From Prevotella sp. (GTDB lineage: Bacteria; Bacteroidota; Bacteroidia; Bacteroidales; Bacteroidaceae), in the NCBI GenBank assembly GCA_018053665.1, contig JAGPKZ010000001.1, forward strand, positions 18,283 to 73,650: DNA of 55,368 nt, given 5' to 3'. Each line of letters begins with the position of its first letter. The first letter of the stretch is position 1. A program made the translations under genes and the position numbers. The notes under the pieces were generated by a model. The model saw nothing but the letters and a program-made list of their open reading frames with translations. It searched no databases and had not been told where the DNA came from. Of this stretch, positions 1 to 11,100 are shown one piece after another.

Positions 1-1085
1 TTTCAGAGGCAGGATTTGGTTCTGAAGAAATTAAGTCTTTCGATCAGATTGATAATGCTCCTGAGGAGAAAGAGCGTGGTATTACTATTAATACAGCGCA
101 CATTGAGTATGAGACAGCTAAGCGTCATTACGCTCACGTAGACTGTCCGGGACACGCCGATTATGTGAAGAACATGGTTACTGGTGCTGCTCAGATGGAT
201 GGTGGTATTTTGGTTGTAGCTGCTACTGATGGTCCTATGCCTCAGACTCGTGAGCATGTATTGCTCGCTCGTCAGGTAAACGTACCACGTCTTGTTGTAT
301 TCTTGAACAAGTGTGATATGGTTGAGGACGAGGAGATGCTTGAACTTGTAGAAATGGAAGTTCGCGAAATCCTTGAACAATATGATTTTGAAGAAGATAC
401 TCCTATTATCCGTGGTTCTGCACTTGGTGCTTTGAACGGTGTTGATAAGTGGGTTAAGAAGGTTGTGGAACTCATGGACACTGTTGATGAGTGGATCGAG
501 GAACCTCCTCGTGCTACAGACAAACCTTTCTTGATGCCTGTTGAGGATGTATTCTCAATTACTGGTCGTGGAACTGTTGCTACAGGTCGTATCGAGACTG
601 GTATTATTAAGGTAGGTGATGAAGTTGAACTACTAGGTCTTGGTGAAGATAAGAAGTCAGTTGTAACTGGCGTTGAAATGTTCCGCAAGATTCTTAACGA
701 AGGTATGGCAGGTGATAACGTTGGTTTGCTTCTTCGTGGTATTGATAAGGCTGAAATAAAGCGTGGTATGGTTCTTTGCCATCCAGGACAGATTAAACCT
801 TTCAAGAAGTTCAAAGCTTCTATCTATGTATTGAAGAAAGAAGAAGGTGGTCGTCATACTCCATTCGGAAATAAGTATCGCCCTCAGTTCTATCTACGTA
901 CTATGGATTGTACTGGTGAAATCACTCTTCCAGAGGGTGTTGAAATGGTAATGCCTGGTGATAACGTTGAGATTAACGTAGAACTTATCTACGCTGTCGC
1001 AATTAATCCAGGACTTCGTTTCGCTATTCGTGAAGGTGGTCGTACAGTTGGTTCTGGTCAGATTACAGAGATCCTAGGAGATTAA
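1..1085 (+). CDS. tuf: Elongation factor Tu, 5'-truncated by the window edge
   Basis: EF-Tu delivers aminoacyl-tRNA to the ribosomal A site as a GTP complex. The reading frame is open from base 3, and 360 residues are visible, so about 36 N-terminal residues including the P-loop lie outside the window. Seen here are the effector region ([14 protein letters not shown]), the G3 motif [10 protein letters not shown]4 NKCD and G5 GSAL, followed by domains II and III ending in [18 protein letters not shown]. Identity is certain. It is followed by a hairpin and then tRNA-Trp, secE and nusG, the usual bacterial arrangement. The missing start and promoter cannot be judged. Confidence 0.98.
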   Translation, partial: SEAGFGSEEIKSFDQIDNAPEEKERGITINTAHIEYETAKRHYAHVDCPGHADYVKNMVTGAAQMDGGILVVAATDGPMPQTREHVLLARQVNVPRLVVFLNKCDMVEDEEMLELVEMEVREILEQYDFEEDTPIIRGSALGALNGVDKWVKKVVELMDTVDEWIEEPPRATDKPFLMPVEDVFSITGRGTVATGRIETGIIKVGDEVELLGLGEDKKSVVTGVEMFRKILNEGMAGDNVGLLLRGIDKAEIKRGMVLCHPGQIKPFKKFKASIYVLKKEEGGRHTPFGNKYRPQFYLRTMDCTGEITLPEGVEMVMPGDNVEINVELIYAVAINPGLRFAIREGGRTVGSGQITEILGD

Positions 1086-1106
1086 TTTGTAACTCAAAAT
1101 AAAATG

Positions 1107-1130
1107 AAGTTCCCGCTTCGACGGGAACTT
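1107..1130 (+). terminator. Hairpin between tuf and tRNA-Trp
   Basis: A perfect 9-bp stem (AAGTTCCCG / CGGGAACTT) with a 6-nt loop CTTCGA begins 21 bases after the tuf stop. No run of T follows, only TATATA, so it may be a weak terminator or an RNA-processing and 3'-end-stabilising hairpin that separates tuf mRNA from the tRNA five bases downstream. Confidence 0.6.
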
Positions 1131-1135
1131 TATAT

Positions 1136-1208
1136 ACGGGAATAGCTCAGTTGGTAGAGCATCGGTCTCCAAAACCGAGGGTCGTAGGTTCGAGTCCTGC
1201 TTTCCGTG
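1136..1208 (+). tRNA. trnW: tRNA-Trp (anticodon CCA)
   Basis: The cloverleaf is readable by eye. The acceptor stem ACGGGAA pairs with TTTCCGT with one G-T pair, and the discriminator base is G, as expected for Trp. The D-arm contains AGCTCAGTTGGTAGAGC, the anticodon stem TCGGT/ACCGA encloses loop CTCCAAA with anticodon CCA at 1169-1171, and the T-arm carries GGTTCGAGTCC. The 3' CCA is not encoded (GCTAAAA follows), so it must be added post-transcriptionally. The gene sits between tuf and secE and is probably co-transcribed with them. Confidence 0.97.
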
Positions 1209-1224
1209 CTAAAAAGAAGATAAT

Positions 1225-1416
1225 ATGTTTAAAAAGATAGTAAATTATTGCAAGGCTTGTTATGATGAGCTTGCGCATAAAACTACTTGGCCGACACGTG
1301 CCGAACTTACTCACAGTGCAATGGTTGTATTATCTGCTTCCCTTGTCATTGCTATTGTGGTGTTCGCAATGGACAGTGTGTTTAGGTTTGTGATGAGTAC
1401 AATCTATCCAAATTAA
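1225..1416 (+). CDS. secE: Preprotein translocase subunit SecE
   Basis: This is the small clamp subunit of the SecYEG translocon in the inner membrane. It has 63 residues, the short single-span form. An amphipathic N-terminal helix contains the conserved ELAHKTTWPTRAEL segment, and one transmembrane helix follows at about residues 32-56. It lies 16 bases after tRNA-Trp and 12 bases before nusG, the canonical secE-nusG pair. The start codon is the only ATG that keeps the conserved helix at the expected distance. Confidence 0.97.
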   Translation: MFKKIVNYCKACYDELAHKTTWPTRAELTHSAMVVLSASLVIAIVVFAMDSVFRFVMSTIYPN

Positions 1417-1428
1417 TTTTTTAGGAAA

Positions 1429-1974
1429 ATGGCTGAAACAGGAAATAAATGGTATGTGCTTCGCGCTGTAAGTGGAAAAGAGGCTAAGTTGAAAGAATAC
1501 ATTGATGCCGAAATGAAACACAACGAGTTGCTCAAAACACATGTCTCTCAGGTTTTGATACCAACAGAGAAACATGCTTCCTTGTGTAATGGCAAAAGAG
1601 TAGTAAAGGAGAAAATTTCTCTCCCTGGCTATATCTTTGTTGAGGCTAACCTTGTTGGTGATGTTGCGCATACTTTGCGTTTTATCCCTAACTGTTTAGG
1701 TTTCCTTGGAGGATTAGATGAACCGTCACCCGTCCCACAGTCTGAAATCAACCGTATGCTCGGTACCGCCGAGGACACAGAAATAGAGGATAACATTGAT
1801 ATCCCTTATACTGTTGACGAGATGGTAAAGGTTACAGATGGTCCATTCAGTGGATTTAGTGGAGTTATCGAAGAGGTAAATCCTGATAAACACAAACTGA
1901 AAGTGATGGTTAAGATCTTCGGACGTAAAACTCCGTTAGAACTCGGTTTTATGCAAGTTGAAAAGGAAGGTTAG
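1429..1974 (+). CDS. nusG: Transcription termination/antitermination factor NusG
   Basis: NusG binds RNA polymerase through its N-terminal NGN domain and contacts Rho or ribosomal protein S10 through its C-terminal KOW domain. At 181 residues it has the normal length. The NGN domain starts at KWYVLRAVSGKE and contains the conserved LPGYIFVE segment. The KOW domain is recognised by VKVTDGPFSGFSGVIEEVN near residues 132-150. The gene belongs to the secE-nusG-rplK-rplA series; 59 non-coding bases separate it from rplK. Confidence 0.98.
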   Translation: MAETGNKWYVLRAVSGKEAKLKEYIDAEMKHNELLKTHVSQVLIPTEKHASLCNGKRVVKEKISLPGYIFVEANLVGDVAHTLRFIPNCLGFLGGLDEPSPVPQSEINRMLGTAEDTEIEDNIDIPYTVDEMVKVTDGPFSGFSGVIEEVNPDKHKLKVMVKIFGRKTPLELGFMQVEKEG

Positions 1975-2033
1975 TCCTCGTTACGGAAGTTAACTGACCT
2001 TTATACAAATTAAATTTTTAATATTAACAAAAA

Positions 2034-2474
2034 ATGGCTAAAGAAGTTGCTGGTTTAATCAAATTACAGATTAAGGGTGGCGCTGCGAATCCTTCCCCTC
2101 CAGTAGGTCCTGCATTGGGCTCTAAGGGAATTAACATTATGGGATTCTGCAAGGAGTTTAACGCCCGTACCCAGGATAAGGCAGGTAAGATCCTACCTGT
2201 TGTTATCACTTACTATACAGATAAGTCATTTAGCTTCATAATCAAGACGCCTCCTGCAGCTGTTCAGTTGAAAGAGGTTGCCAAGATTAAGACTGCTTCA
2301 TCTCAGCCTAATCGTCAAAAAGTTGCTGCTGTAACTTGGGATCAGATTAAGGGTATTGCTGAAGACAAAATGACAGACCTCAACTGCTTTACAGTTGAAT
2401 CTGCTATGAAGCTGATTGCTGGTACTGCTCGTAGTATGGGTATTACTGTAAAAGGGGACTTCCCTGGTGAATAA
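2034..2474 (+). CDS. rplK: 50S ribosomal protein L11
   Basis: L11 (uL11) forms the GTPase-associated centre on 23S rRNA with L10 and L7/L12. The protein has 146 residues. The N-terminal domain carries the proline-rich helix [20 protein letters not shown], the region contacted by thiopeptide antibiotics in other bacteria. The C-terminal rRNA-binding domain ends with [15 protein letters not shown]. It begins the rplK-rplA-rplJ-rplL run and is separated from rplA by 21 bases. Confidence 0.98.
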   Translation: MAKEVAGLIKLQIKGGAANPSPPVGPALGSKGINIMGFCKEFNARTQDKAGKILPVVITYYTDKSFSFIIKTPPAAVQLKEVAKIKTASSQPNRQKVAAVTWDQIKGIAEDKMTDLNCFTVESAMKLIAGTARSMGITVKGDFPGE

Positions 2475-2495
2475 TTTATAACTTCAATTAAAAAA

Positions 2496-3194
2496 ATGAG
2501 TAAACTGACAAAAAATCAAAAATCAGTAGCTGAAAAGGTTGAAGCAGGGAAGGCATACACATTGAAAGAAGCTTCAGAACTTGTTAAGGAAATTACCACA
2601 ACAAAGTTCGATGCGTCTCTGGATATTGATGTACGTCTGGGTGTAGACCCACGTAAAGCTAACCAGATGGTTCGCGGTGTTGTTTCACTGCCTAACGGAA
2701 CTGGTAAGACTGTTCGTGTGCTTGCTCTCTGTACTCCTGATCAGGAAGCTGCCGCTAAGGAAGCTGGTGCTGACTATGTTGGTCTTGATGAATATGTCGA
2801 GAAAATCAAAGGTGGTTGGACAGACGTTGATGTCATCATTACTATGCCTTCTTGTATGGGTAAAATTGGACCTATCGGACGTATCCTAGGTCCTCGTGGC
2901 TTGATGCCAAACCCTAAGAGTGGCACTGTAACTATGGACGTTGCTAAGGCAGTAAAAGAAGTAAAGCAAGGAAAAATTGACTTTAAGGTAGACAAGGCTG
3001 GTATTATCCATACTTCTATTGGAAAGGTTAATATGACCACTGAGCAGATTTATAATAATGCTAAGGAATTCATCCTTACCGTTATTAAATTGAAACCTGC
3101 TGCTGCTAAAGGTACATATATTAAGAGTATCTTTATTTCTAGCACTATGAGTAAGGGTATCAAAATTGATCCTAAATCAGTTGAATCACTCTAA
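2496..3194 (+). CDS. rplA: 50S ribosomal protein L1
   Basis: L1 (uL1) forms the mobile stalk near the E site and in many bacteria represses its own operon by binding mRNA. It has 232 residues, the standard length. Visible signatures are [17 protein letters not shown] near the N-terminus and the conserved domain-II segment [14 protein letters not shown] near residues 132-145. Only 12 bases separate it from rplJ, so there is no room there for a long L10 leader such as the one in E. coli. Confidence 0.98.
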   Translation: MSKLTKNQKSVAEKVEAGKAYTLKEASELVKEITTTKFDASLDIDVRLGVDPRKANQMVRGVVSLPNGTGKTVRVLALCTPDQEAAAKEAGADYVGLDEYVEKIKGGWTDVDVIITMPSCMGKIGPIGRILGPRGLMPNPKSGTVTMDVAKAVKEVKQGKIDFKVDKAGIIHTSIGKVNMTTEQIYNNAKEFILTVIKLKPAAAKGTYIKSIFISSTMSKGIKIDPKSVESL

Positions 3195-3206
3195 AAGTTT
3201 TGTACA

Positions 3207-3725
3207 ATGAAGAAAGAAGTAAAAGATACTATTATTGTTGAACTTGGTAAGATGTTGAGTGAGTTCCCTCACTTCTATTTGGTAGATGTTACTGGATTGA
3301 ATGCTGAGGCTACAAGTAATCTCCGTCGCAAGTGCTTCAAGAGTGAAATTAAGATGGTCGTTGTGAAGAATACTCTTCTTCATAAGGCATTCGAGGCTTC
3401 AGATGTTAATTTTGAGCCTTTGTATGTAGCACTTAAGGGTACTACAGCTGTCATGTTCACAAATACAGCTAATGTTCCTGCTAAATTGCTAAAGGAATAC
3501 GAAAAGGAAGAAATTCCTTCACTCAAGGCTGCTTATGTTGAGGAAAGCACCTACGTTGGTGTTGACAAACTCGCAGAGCTTGCAGCCCTTAAGAGCAAGA
3601 ATGAAGTTATCGCAGAGATTATTTCTCTGTTGCAGTCTCCTGCAAAGAACGTTGTTTCTGCTCTTCAGTCAGGCGCAAACACCATCCATGGTGTGCTTAC
3701 GACTTTAGGCGAGCGTCCTGAATAA
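3207..3725 (+). CDS. rplJ: 50S ribosomal protein L10
   Basis: L10 (uL10) is the base of the L7/L12 stalk; its C-terminal helix holds L7/L12 dimers. It has 172 residues. The rRNA-binding N-terminal part includes FYLVDVTGLNAEATSNLRR and KMVVVKNTLLHKA, and the C-terminal helix includes QSPAKNVVSALQSGANTI. It is followed by a 76-base AT-rich gap and then rplL, the invariant L10-L12 gene pair. Confidence 0.97.
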   Translation: MKKEVKDTIIVELGKMLSEFPHFYLVDVTGLNAEATSNLRRKCFKSEIKMVVVKNTLLHKAFEASDVNFEPLYVALKGTTAVMFTNTANVPAKLLKEYEKEEIPSLKAAYVEESTYVGVDKLAELAALKSKNEVIAEIISLLQSPAKNVVSALQSGANTIHGVLTTLGERPE

Positions 3726-3801
3726 TTCTGATTGAACAGATATTCAATTATTAGAGTCAAAAATATTATTTTTAACAAGAACAATTAAAATTTAGAATAA
3801 A

Positions 3802-4176
3802 ATGGCAGACGTTAAAGCTATTGCAGAAGAATTAGTAAATCTTACTGTTAAGGAAGTAAATGAGTTGGCAACAGTCCTTAAGGACGAGTATGGTATTGAG
3901 CCTGCTGCAGCAGCTGTTGCTGTAGCTGCTGGTCCTGCTGCTGGTGCAGCTGCAGCTGAGGAGAAGACTTCTTTCGATGTAGTTCTCGTTGAGGTTGGCG
4001 CTACAAAGCTTCAGGTTGTTAAGGCTGTTAAAGAGGCTTGTGGCCTAGGTCTTAAGGAAGCTAAGGACATCGTAGACGGTGCTCCTGCTACTGTTAAGGA
4101 AGGTGTTGCTAAGGACGAAGCTGAGAACCTTAAGAAGGTTATCGAAGAGGCTGGTGCTAAGGTAGAGCTGAAGTAA
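3802..4176 (+). CDS. rplL: 50S ribosomal protein L7/L12
   Basis: L7/L12 (bL12) is the multi-copy stalk protein that recruits translational GTPases. It has 124 residues. An N-terminal dimerisation domain is followed by an Ala/Gly/Pro/Val hinge at about residues 37-53 and the C-terminal factor-binding domain with [20 protein letters not shown]. It is the last gene before the rplL-rpoB hairpin, which could adjust the excess of ribosomal protein over polymerase synthesis. Confidence 0.98.
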   Translation: MADVKAIAEELVNLTVKEVNELATVLKDEYGIEPAAAAVAVAAGPAAGAAAAEEKTSFDVVLVEVGATKLQVVKAVKEACGLGLKEAKDIVDGAPATVKEGVAKDEAENLKKVIEEAGAKVELK

Positions 4177-4206
4177 TTCAGAATTACATTTTTCATTAAA
4201 AAATAC

Positions 4207-4244
4207 GGTTAGGATCTTCCAAGTAGGTTGGTCCTAACCTTTTT
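4207..4244 (+). terminator. rplL-rpoB intergenic hairpin with T-run (likely attenuator)
   Basis: The 8-bp stem GGTTAGGA / TCCTAACC closes a 17-base loop and is followed directly by five T residues, the form of an intrinsic terminator. It lies between rplL and rpoB, where E. coli has a partial terminator. Two small hairpins follow before rpoB: AGCCT/AGGCT at 4264-4277 and GCCC/GGGC at 4291-4302. I see no TAnnTTTG promoter between the hairpin and rpoB, so rpoBC is probably fed by read-through. Confidence 0.75.
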
Positions 4245-4319
4245 GTGTCTTTTATACATAATTAGCCTTATTAGGCTGATAAAGCTTATAGCCCGGTAGG
4301 GCCAATTAAATATTACTTT

Positions 4320-7300
4320 ATGACAAAAGTTGTTGATAACAGAGTAAATTTTGCCAGCGTGCATAATCCGCTACCATATCCGGATTTTCTCGATGTGCAG
4401 TTGAAGTCTTTTTGTGACTTCTTACAGTTGGACACTCCGCCTGAGGAACGCAAGAATGACGGTCTATATAGAGTTTTCGCAGATAACTTCCCTATAACCG
4501 ACACGCGTAATAATTTCGTTCTTGAGTTCTTGGATTACTTTATTGATCCGCCTAGATATTCTATTGATGAGTGTCTTGAGCGTGGTCTTACATATAGTGT
4601 ACCTTTGAAGGCTAAGATGAAGCTGTACTGTACTGATCCTGATCATGAGGATTTTGGTACTTTTATTCAGGACGTATTCCTGGGTACGATTCCATATATG
4701 ACACAAAACGGTACTTTTGTAATCAATGGTGCTGAGCGTGTTGTAGTGTCACAGTTGCATCGTTCTCCTGGTGTTTTCTTTGGTCAGGGTGTACATGCAA
4801 ATGGTACGGTCCTTTATAGTGCTCGTATTATCCCATTTAAGGGTTCTTGGATTGAATTTGCAACTGACATTAATAATGTTATGTATGCTTATATCGACCG
4901 TAAGAAGAAATTACCTGTTACAACTCTTCTCCGTGCAATGGGATATGAGCAGGATAAGGATATCCTGAAAATCTTTGACCTTGCAGAGGAAGTTAAGGTT
5001 AACAAGAAGAATATCAAGGCTTCTATTGGTCGCAAACTAGCGGCCCGTGTCTTGAAGAGCTGGAATGAGGACTTCGTTGATGAGGATACGGGTGAGGTTG
5101 TTTCTATTGAGCGAAATGAAGTTATCATGGAGCGTGAAACAGAACTTACCGAGGATAATATTGATGAGATTCTTGAGAGTGGAACATCTTCTATCTTGCT
5201 TCACAAGGATGAAGAGGCTGCTAACAAGTATACTATCATCTTCAATACATTGGCAAAGGATCCTAGCAACTCTGAAAAGGAGGCTGTAAATTATATCTAC
5301 CGCCAGTTGCGTAATGCTGATCCTGCTGATGATGCAAGTGCTCGTGAAGTATTTCAGAATTTGTTCTTCTCTGATAAGCGTTATGATCTTGGAGAAGTTG
5401 GCCGTTACCGTATCAATAAGAAACTTGGTCTTACTACAGACATGGATACACGTGTCTTGATCAAGGATGATATTATTGAAATTATTAAGTATCTTATCCA
5501 GTTGGTTAATTCTAACGCAACTGTTGATGATATTGACCATTTGAGCAATCGTCGTGTACGCACTGTAGGTGAGCAATTGGCTAATCAATTTGCTATTGGT
5601 CTTGCACGTATGAGCCGCACTATCCGTGAGCGTATGAATGTACGTGACAATGAGGTGTTTACTCCTACAGATTTGATTAACGCAAAGACAATTTCAAGTG
5701 TAATCAATTCATTCTTTGGAACTAACCCTCTGAGCCAGTTCATGGACCAGACCAACCCGCTTGCTGAGGTTACTCATAAGCGTCGTTTGTCAGCCTTAGG
5801 TCCTGGTGGTTTGTCTCGTGAACGTGCCGGTTTTGAGGTTCGTGACGTACACTATACTCACTATGGTCGTCTTTGTCCTATTGAGAGTCCTGAAGGACCT
5901 AACATCGGACTTATTTCTTCTTTATGTATATATGCTAAGATAAACGATCTTGGATTTATTATCACTCCTTATAGAACAGTTACTGACTCTAAGGTGGATA
6001 TGAAGAACGAAGATATTATTTATCTTACAGCAGAGGAAGAGGAAGAAAAAATCATCGGTCAGGGTAATGCACCTCTAACTGTTGATGGAGCATTTATTAA
6101 GGATACTGTTAAGTGTCGTCAGGATGCAGATTATCCTGTAGTTTCACCTAATGAGGTTGACTTGGTTGATGTTTCTCCGCAGCAGATTGCTTCTGTTTCT
6201 GCATCACTTATTCCATTCTTGGAACATGATGACGGACACCGTGCGCTGATGGGTTGTAACATGATGCGTCAGGCTGTTCCACTTATTCACAATGATGCTC
6301 CTATTGTAGGTACAGGTCTTGAAAAGCAGGTTTGCGAAGATTCTCGTACTATGATTACCGCAGAGGGTGATGGTGTTATTGAATATGTAGACGCTACAAC
6401 TATTCGTATTCTTTACGATCGTACTGAAGAAGAAGAATTTGTTAGTTTCGAGCCAGTTCTTAAGGAATATCGTATTCCTAAGTTCCGCCGTACTAACCAA
6501 AATATGACTATTGACCTTCGTCCTATTTGTAATAAGGGTCAGCGTGTGAAAGCCGGTGATATCCTTACAGAAGGTTATGCTACAGAAAATGGCGAACTTG
6601 CTCTTGGTCGCAACTTGCTTGTTGCTTATATTCCTTGGAAGGGATATAACTATGAGGATGCAGTCGTTATCTCAGAGCGTATGGTTCGTGATGACGTATT
6701 GACATCTGTACATGTTGACGAATATTCTCTTGACGTACGTGAGACAAAGCGTGGTGTTGAGGAATTTACTTCAGATATTCCAAATGTAAGCGAAGAGGCT
6801 ACAAAGGATCTTGATGATAACGGTGTAATTCGCGTTGGTGCTCGTGTTGAGCCAGGTGATATCCTTATTGGTAAAATTTCACCTAAGGGTGAGAGTGATC
6901 CTTCTCCTGAAGAGAAGTTGCTTCGTGCCATCTTTGGTGACAAGGCAGGTGATGTTAAAGATTCTTCATTGAAAGCTAACCCATCATTGAGTGGTGTTGT
7001 TATTGACAAGAAGTTGTTCTCTCGCGCTGTAAAGAATCGTGATTCAAAGAAGTTGGATAAGGTTGTTCTTGGCAAGATTGATGAAGAGTATGAGGCAAAG
7101 AATGATGACTTGAAGGATATTTTAGTAGACAAATTGATGACTCTTACTGAAGGTAATATTTGTCAAGGCGTTAAAGATTATACTGATGCTGAAATCATTA
7201 CAAAGGGTAGTAAGTTCACTAAGACTGCGCTTAAGAATCTTGAGTATGATGGTATTCAAAGCAATAACTGGACAGAAGACGAACATACAAATGGCTTGAT

Positions 7301-8129
7301 TCAGATGCTTATCATGAACTATATACGTAAGTATAAACTTCTTGATGCTGAGATGAAACGTAAGAAGTTCGCTATATCTATTGGTGATGAACTTCCTTCT
7401 GGTATTCTTCAGATGGCTAAGGTTTATGTTGCTAAGAAACGTAAGATTCAGGTAGGTGATAAACTTGCTGGTCGCCATGGTAACAAGGGTATCGTTTCTA
7501 AGGTTGTACGTACTGAGGATATGCCATTCATGGCAGACGGACGTCCTGTCGATTTGGTACTTAACCCAATGGGTGTGCCTTCTCGTATGAACTTGGGACA
7601 GATATTCGAAGCTATTCTTGGTGCAGCCGGACAAAAGTTGGGATGCAAGTTTGCTACACCTATCTTTGATGGTGCTAAACTTGCCGACTTGAAGGAATGG
7701 ACAGATAAGGCTGGACTGCCAAATCTTTGTTCTACACATCTTTATGACGGTGAAACCGGCGAGAAGTTTGATCAGCCTGCTACTGTAGGTGTAACTTACT
7801 TCTTGAAACTCGGACACATGGTTGAGGATAAGATGCATGCTCGTTCTATCGGTCCTTACTCTCTTATTACTCAGCAGCCACTTGGTGGTAAGGCTCAGTT
7901 CGGAGGTCAGCGTTTTGGAGAAATGGAAGTTTGGGCTATTGAGGCATTTGGCGCTAGCCATGTTCTTCAGGAAATCCTTACTCTTAAGTCTGATGACACT
8001 GTTGGCCGTAGCAAGGCTTACGAGGCAATTGTCAAGGGAGATCCTATGCCAACTCCTGGTATTCCTGAGTCACTGAACGTGTTGTTGCACGAACTCCGTG
8101 GTCTTGGTTTAAGTATCAAACTCGATTAA
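4320..8129 (+). CDS. rpoB: RNA polymerase subunit beta
   Basis: This is the beta subunit, forming half of the polymerase active cleft. It has 1269 residues, normal for Bacteroidetes. The rifampicin region is visible: F474-M-D476-Q, then H486 and S491, equivalent to E. coli D516, H526 and S531. All three are wild type, so no target resistance is predicted at those positions. Further signatures are [16 protein letters not shown], the GRHGNKG segment and the C-terminal [20 protein letters not shown]. It lies 27 bases before rpoC in the usual pair. Confidence 0.99.
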   Translation: MTKVVDNRVNFASVHNPLPYPDFLDVQLKSFCDFLQLDTPPEERKNDGLYRVFADNFPITDTRNNFVLEFLDYFIDPPRYSIDECLERGLTYSVPLKAKMKLYCTDPDHEDFGTFIQDVFLGTIPYMTQNGTFVINGAERVVVSQLHRSPGVFFGQGVHANGTVLYSARIIPFKGSWIEFATDINNVMYAYIDRKKKLPVTTLLRAMGYEQDKDILKIFDLAEEVKVNKKNIKASIGRKLAARVLKSWNEDFVDEDTGEVVSIERNEVIMERETELTEDNIDEILESGTSSILLHKDEEAANKYTIIFNTLAKDPSNSEKEAVNYIYRQLRNADPADDASAREVFQNLFFSDKRYDLGEVGRYRINKKLGLTTDMDTRVLIKDDIIEIIKYLIQLVNSNATVDDIDHLSNRRVRTVGEQLANQFAIGLARMSRTIRERMNVRDNEVFTPTDLINAKTISSVINSFFGTNPLSQFMDQTNPLAEVTHKRRLSALGPGGLSRERAGFEVRDVHYTHYGRLCPIESPEGPNIGLISSLCIYAKINDLGFIITPYRTVTDSKVDMKNEDIIYLTAEEEEEKIIGQGNAPLTVDGAFIKDTVKCRQDADYPVVSPNEVDLVDVSPQQIASVSASLIPFLEHDDGHRALMGCNMMRQAVPLIHNDAPIVGTGLEKQVCEDSRTMITAEGDGVIEYVDATTIRILYDRTEEEEFVSFEPVLKEYRIPKFRRTNQNMTIDLRPICNKGQRVKAGDILTEGYATENGELALGRNLLVAYIPWKGYNYEDAVVISERMVRDDVLTSVHVDEYSLDVRETKRGVEEFTSDIPNVSEEATKDLDDNGVIRVGARVEPGDILIGKISPKGESDPSPEEKLLRAIFGDKAGDVKDSSLKANPSLSGVVIDKKLFSRAVKNRDSKKLDKVVLGKIDEEYEAKNDDLKDILVDKLMTLTEGNICQGVKDYTDAEIITKGSKFTKTALKNLEYDGIQSNNWTEDEHTNGLIQMLIMNYIRKYKLLDAEMKRKKFAISIGDELPSGILQMAKVYVAKKRKIQVGDKLAGRHGNKGIVSKVVRTEDMPFMADGRPVDLVLNPMGVPSRMNLGQIFEAILGAAGQKLGCKFATPIFDGAKLADLKEWTDKAGLPNLCSTHLYDGETGEKFDQPATVGVTYFLKLGHMVEDKMHARSIGPYSLITQQPLGGKAQFGGQRFGEMEVWAIEAFGASHVLQEILTLKSDDTVGRSKAYEAIVKGDPMPTPGIPESLNVLLHELRGLGLSIKLD

Positions 8130-8156
8130 TGTGAACACCCTAATCAAAAGATAAAT

Positions 8157-11100
8157 ATGGCTTTTAAGAAAGATACAAAAGTTAAAAATAATTTTACGAA
8201 GATTACTATAGGTCTTGCCTCTCCTGAGGAGATACTGGAAAATTCGTATGGCGAGGTTACAAAACCTGAAACCATTAATTATCGCACATATAAGCCTGAA
8301 CGTGACGGTCTATTCTGTGAGCGCATTTTCGGTCCTACCCGTGATTATGAATGTGCCTGCGGTAAGTATAAGCGTATTCGTTATAAAGGTATTGTATGTG
8401 ACCGATGTGGTGTAGAAGTAACAGAGAAAAAGGTTCGTCGTGAACGTTCTGGACATATTGAACTTGTTGTCCCTGTTGCACATATCTGGTATTTCCGCTC
8501 TTTACCTAACAAGATAGGTTATCTGTTGGGACTCCCTACAAAGAAACTGGATACTGTTGTATACTACGAAAAGTATATCGTTATCAAGGCAGGTGCAATG
8601 GAGGGAAAGAAGGATGCTGATGGTTTGGAACTTAATGGTTCTCATAGGATGGATCTTCTTTCTGAGGATGAATATCTTGATATCCTTGACAATAAAATAG
8701 ATCCTAACAACGACTATCTTGATGACAACGACCCAAATAAGTTTATCGCTAAAATGGGTGCTGAAGCCGTTTATGACTTGTTGGCTACTATTGACCTAGA
8801 TGGTTTGAGCTATGAACTGCGTGACCGTGCTAACAATGATGGTAGCCAGCAACGTAAGACTGAGGCTTTGAAGCGCCTTCAGGTCGTAGAAGCTTTCCGT
8901 GCATCAAAGGATGTTAACAAGCCAGAGTGGATGATAATGAAGATTATTCCTGTAACTCCTCCAGAGTTGCGCCCACTTGTACCACTTGATGGTGGTAGAT
9001 TTGCTACATCAGACCTTAACGACTTATATCGTCGTGTTATTATACGTAACAATCGTCTTAAGAGACTTATGGAAATTAAGGCTCCTGAGGTAATTTTACG
9101 TAATGAGAAGCGTATGCTTCAGGAAGCTGTTGATTCTTTGTTTGACAACTCACGTAAGTCTTCTGCTGTTAAAAGTGAAAGTAATCGTCCTTTGAAGTCT
9201 CTTTCAGATTCTCTGAAAGGTAAGCAGGGACGTTTCCGTCAGAACTTGCTTGGAAAGCGTGTTGACTATTCTGCACGTTCTGTTATCGTTGTAGGTCCAG
9301 AACTTAAGATGGGCGAGTGCGGTCTTCCAAAGTTAATGGCAGCTGAACTGTTTAAGCCATTTATTATCCGTAAGCTCATTGAGCGAGGTATAGTAAAGAC
9401 TGTAAAGAGTGCAAAGAAGATTGTTGATCGCCGTGAACCTGTTATCTGGGATATCCTTGAAAATGTAATGAAGGGACACCCTGTAATGCTTAACCGCGCA
9501 CCGACACTTCACCGTCTTGGTATTCAGGCTTTCCAACCTAAACTTATAGAGGGTAAGGCTATTCAGCTTCATCCGCTTGCATGTACTGCGTTCAACGCTG
9601 ACTTTGATGGTGACCAGATGGCTGTCCATCTTCCATTAAGCAATGAGGCTGTACTTGAGGCGCAGATTCTTATGCTGCAAAGCCATAATATCCTAAACCC
9701 TGCTAATGGTGCGCCTATCACAGTACCTTCACAGGATATGGTGCTTGGTTTGTATTATATCACAAAGATACGTCCAGGTGCTAAGGGAGAAGGACTTAAT
9801 TTCTACGGACCTGAGGAGGCAATGATTGCTAATAATGAGGGACGTTGTGAACTACATGCTCGTGTTAAATGTATAGTTGATGATATTGTTGATGGCAAAC
9901 CTGTTCGTCACATGATTGAAACTTCTGTAGGACGTGTTATCGTAAACCAGATTGTTCCTGATGAAGTAGGTTTCTTTAATGATATCATTTCTAAGAAAAC
10001 ACTTCGTGGTATCATTTCTGATGTTATCAAGGCTGTAGGTATGGCTCGTGCTTGTTCTTTCCTTGACGGTATCAAAAACTTGGGTTACCGTATGTCTTAT
10101 GTAGCAGGTCTTTCATTTAACTTGGATGATATTATCATACCAGAAGAGAAGACTGACATTGTTGGTAAAGGACAGGAAGAAGTTGATCAGATAAAGGCAA
10201 ACTATGAAATGGGTTTCATCACTGATACTGAACGTTACAATCAGGTTATTGATGCATGGACTCACGTAAATAATGACCTTGGTAATGTCTTGATGAAAGA
10301 GATGACCGAGGCTGACCAGGGATTCAATGCTGTATACATGATGCTTGATTCAGGTGCCCGTGGTTCTAAAGACCAGATAAAGCAGCTTTCAGGTATGCGT
10401 GGTCTTATGGCAAAGCCTCAGAAGGCTGGTGCTGAAGGTCAGCAAATTATTGAGAATCCTATCCTTTCTAACTTTAAGGAGGGTATGTCTGTGTTAGAGT
10501 ACTTCATTTCCTCACACGGTGCCCGTAAGGGTCTTGCCGATACAGCTATGAAGACTGCCGATGCCGGATACTTGACTCGTCGTCTTGTTGACGTCTCTCA
10601 TGACGTTATCATTACTGAGGATGATTGTGGTACACTTCGTGGTCTTGAATGTCGTGCGCTAAAGAATGGTGACGAGATTATTTCTACATTGTTTGAACGT
10701 ATTCTTGGACGTGTTTCTGTTCATGATATCGTTCTTCCTACAACAGGTGAGATTCTTGTTCATGCAGGTGAGCAAATTAGTGAGGCTAAAGCCAAAATAA
10801 TTGACGAGTCTCCTATTGAAATGGTTGAAATTCGTTCTGTTCTTACTTGTGAAAGCAAGCATGGCGTATGTATGAAGTGTTATGGACGTAACCTTGCTAC
10901 TGCAAGAATGGTTCAGCTTGGTGAGGCTGTCGGCGTTATCGCTGCTCAGGCTATCGGTGAGCCTGGTACACAGTTGACTCTTCGTACTTTCCATGCCGGT
11001 GGTGTCGCAGGTAATGCTGCTGCCAATGCAAGTATTGTAGCAAAGAATGATTCTAAGGTTGAATTTGATGAAATACGTACCGTTCCGTTCAGGAATGACG

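Noticed and set aside
5037..5588. 183-codon minus-strand frame inside rpoB
   Set aside because: Shadow of rpoB with low-complexity product and no support.
7122..7961. 279-codon minus-strand frame inside rpoB
   Set aside because: It is antisense to an essential, highly conserved gene and its product is Ser/Thr/Asn-rich with no motifs; it reflects rpoB codon structure on the other strand.
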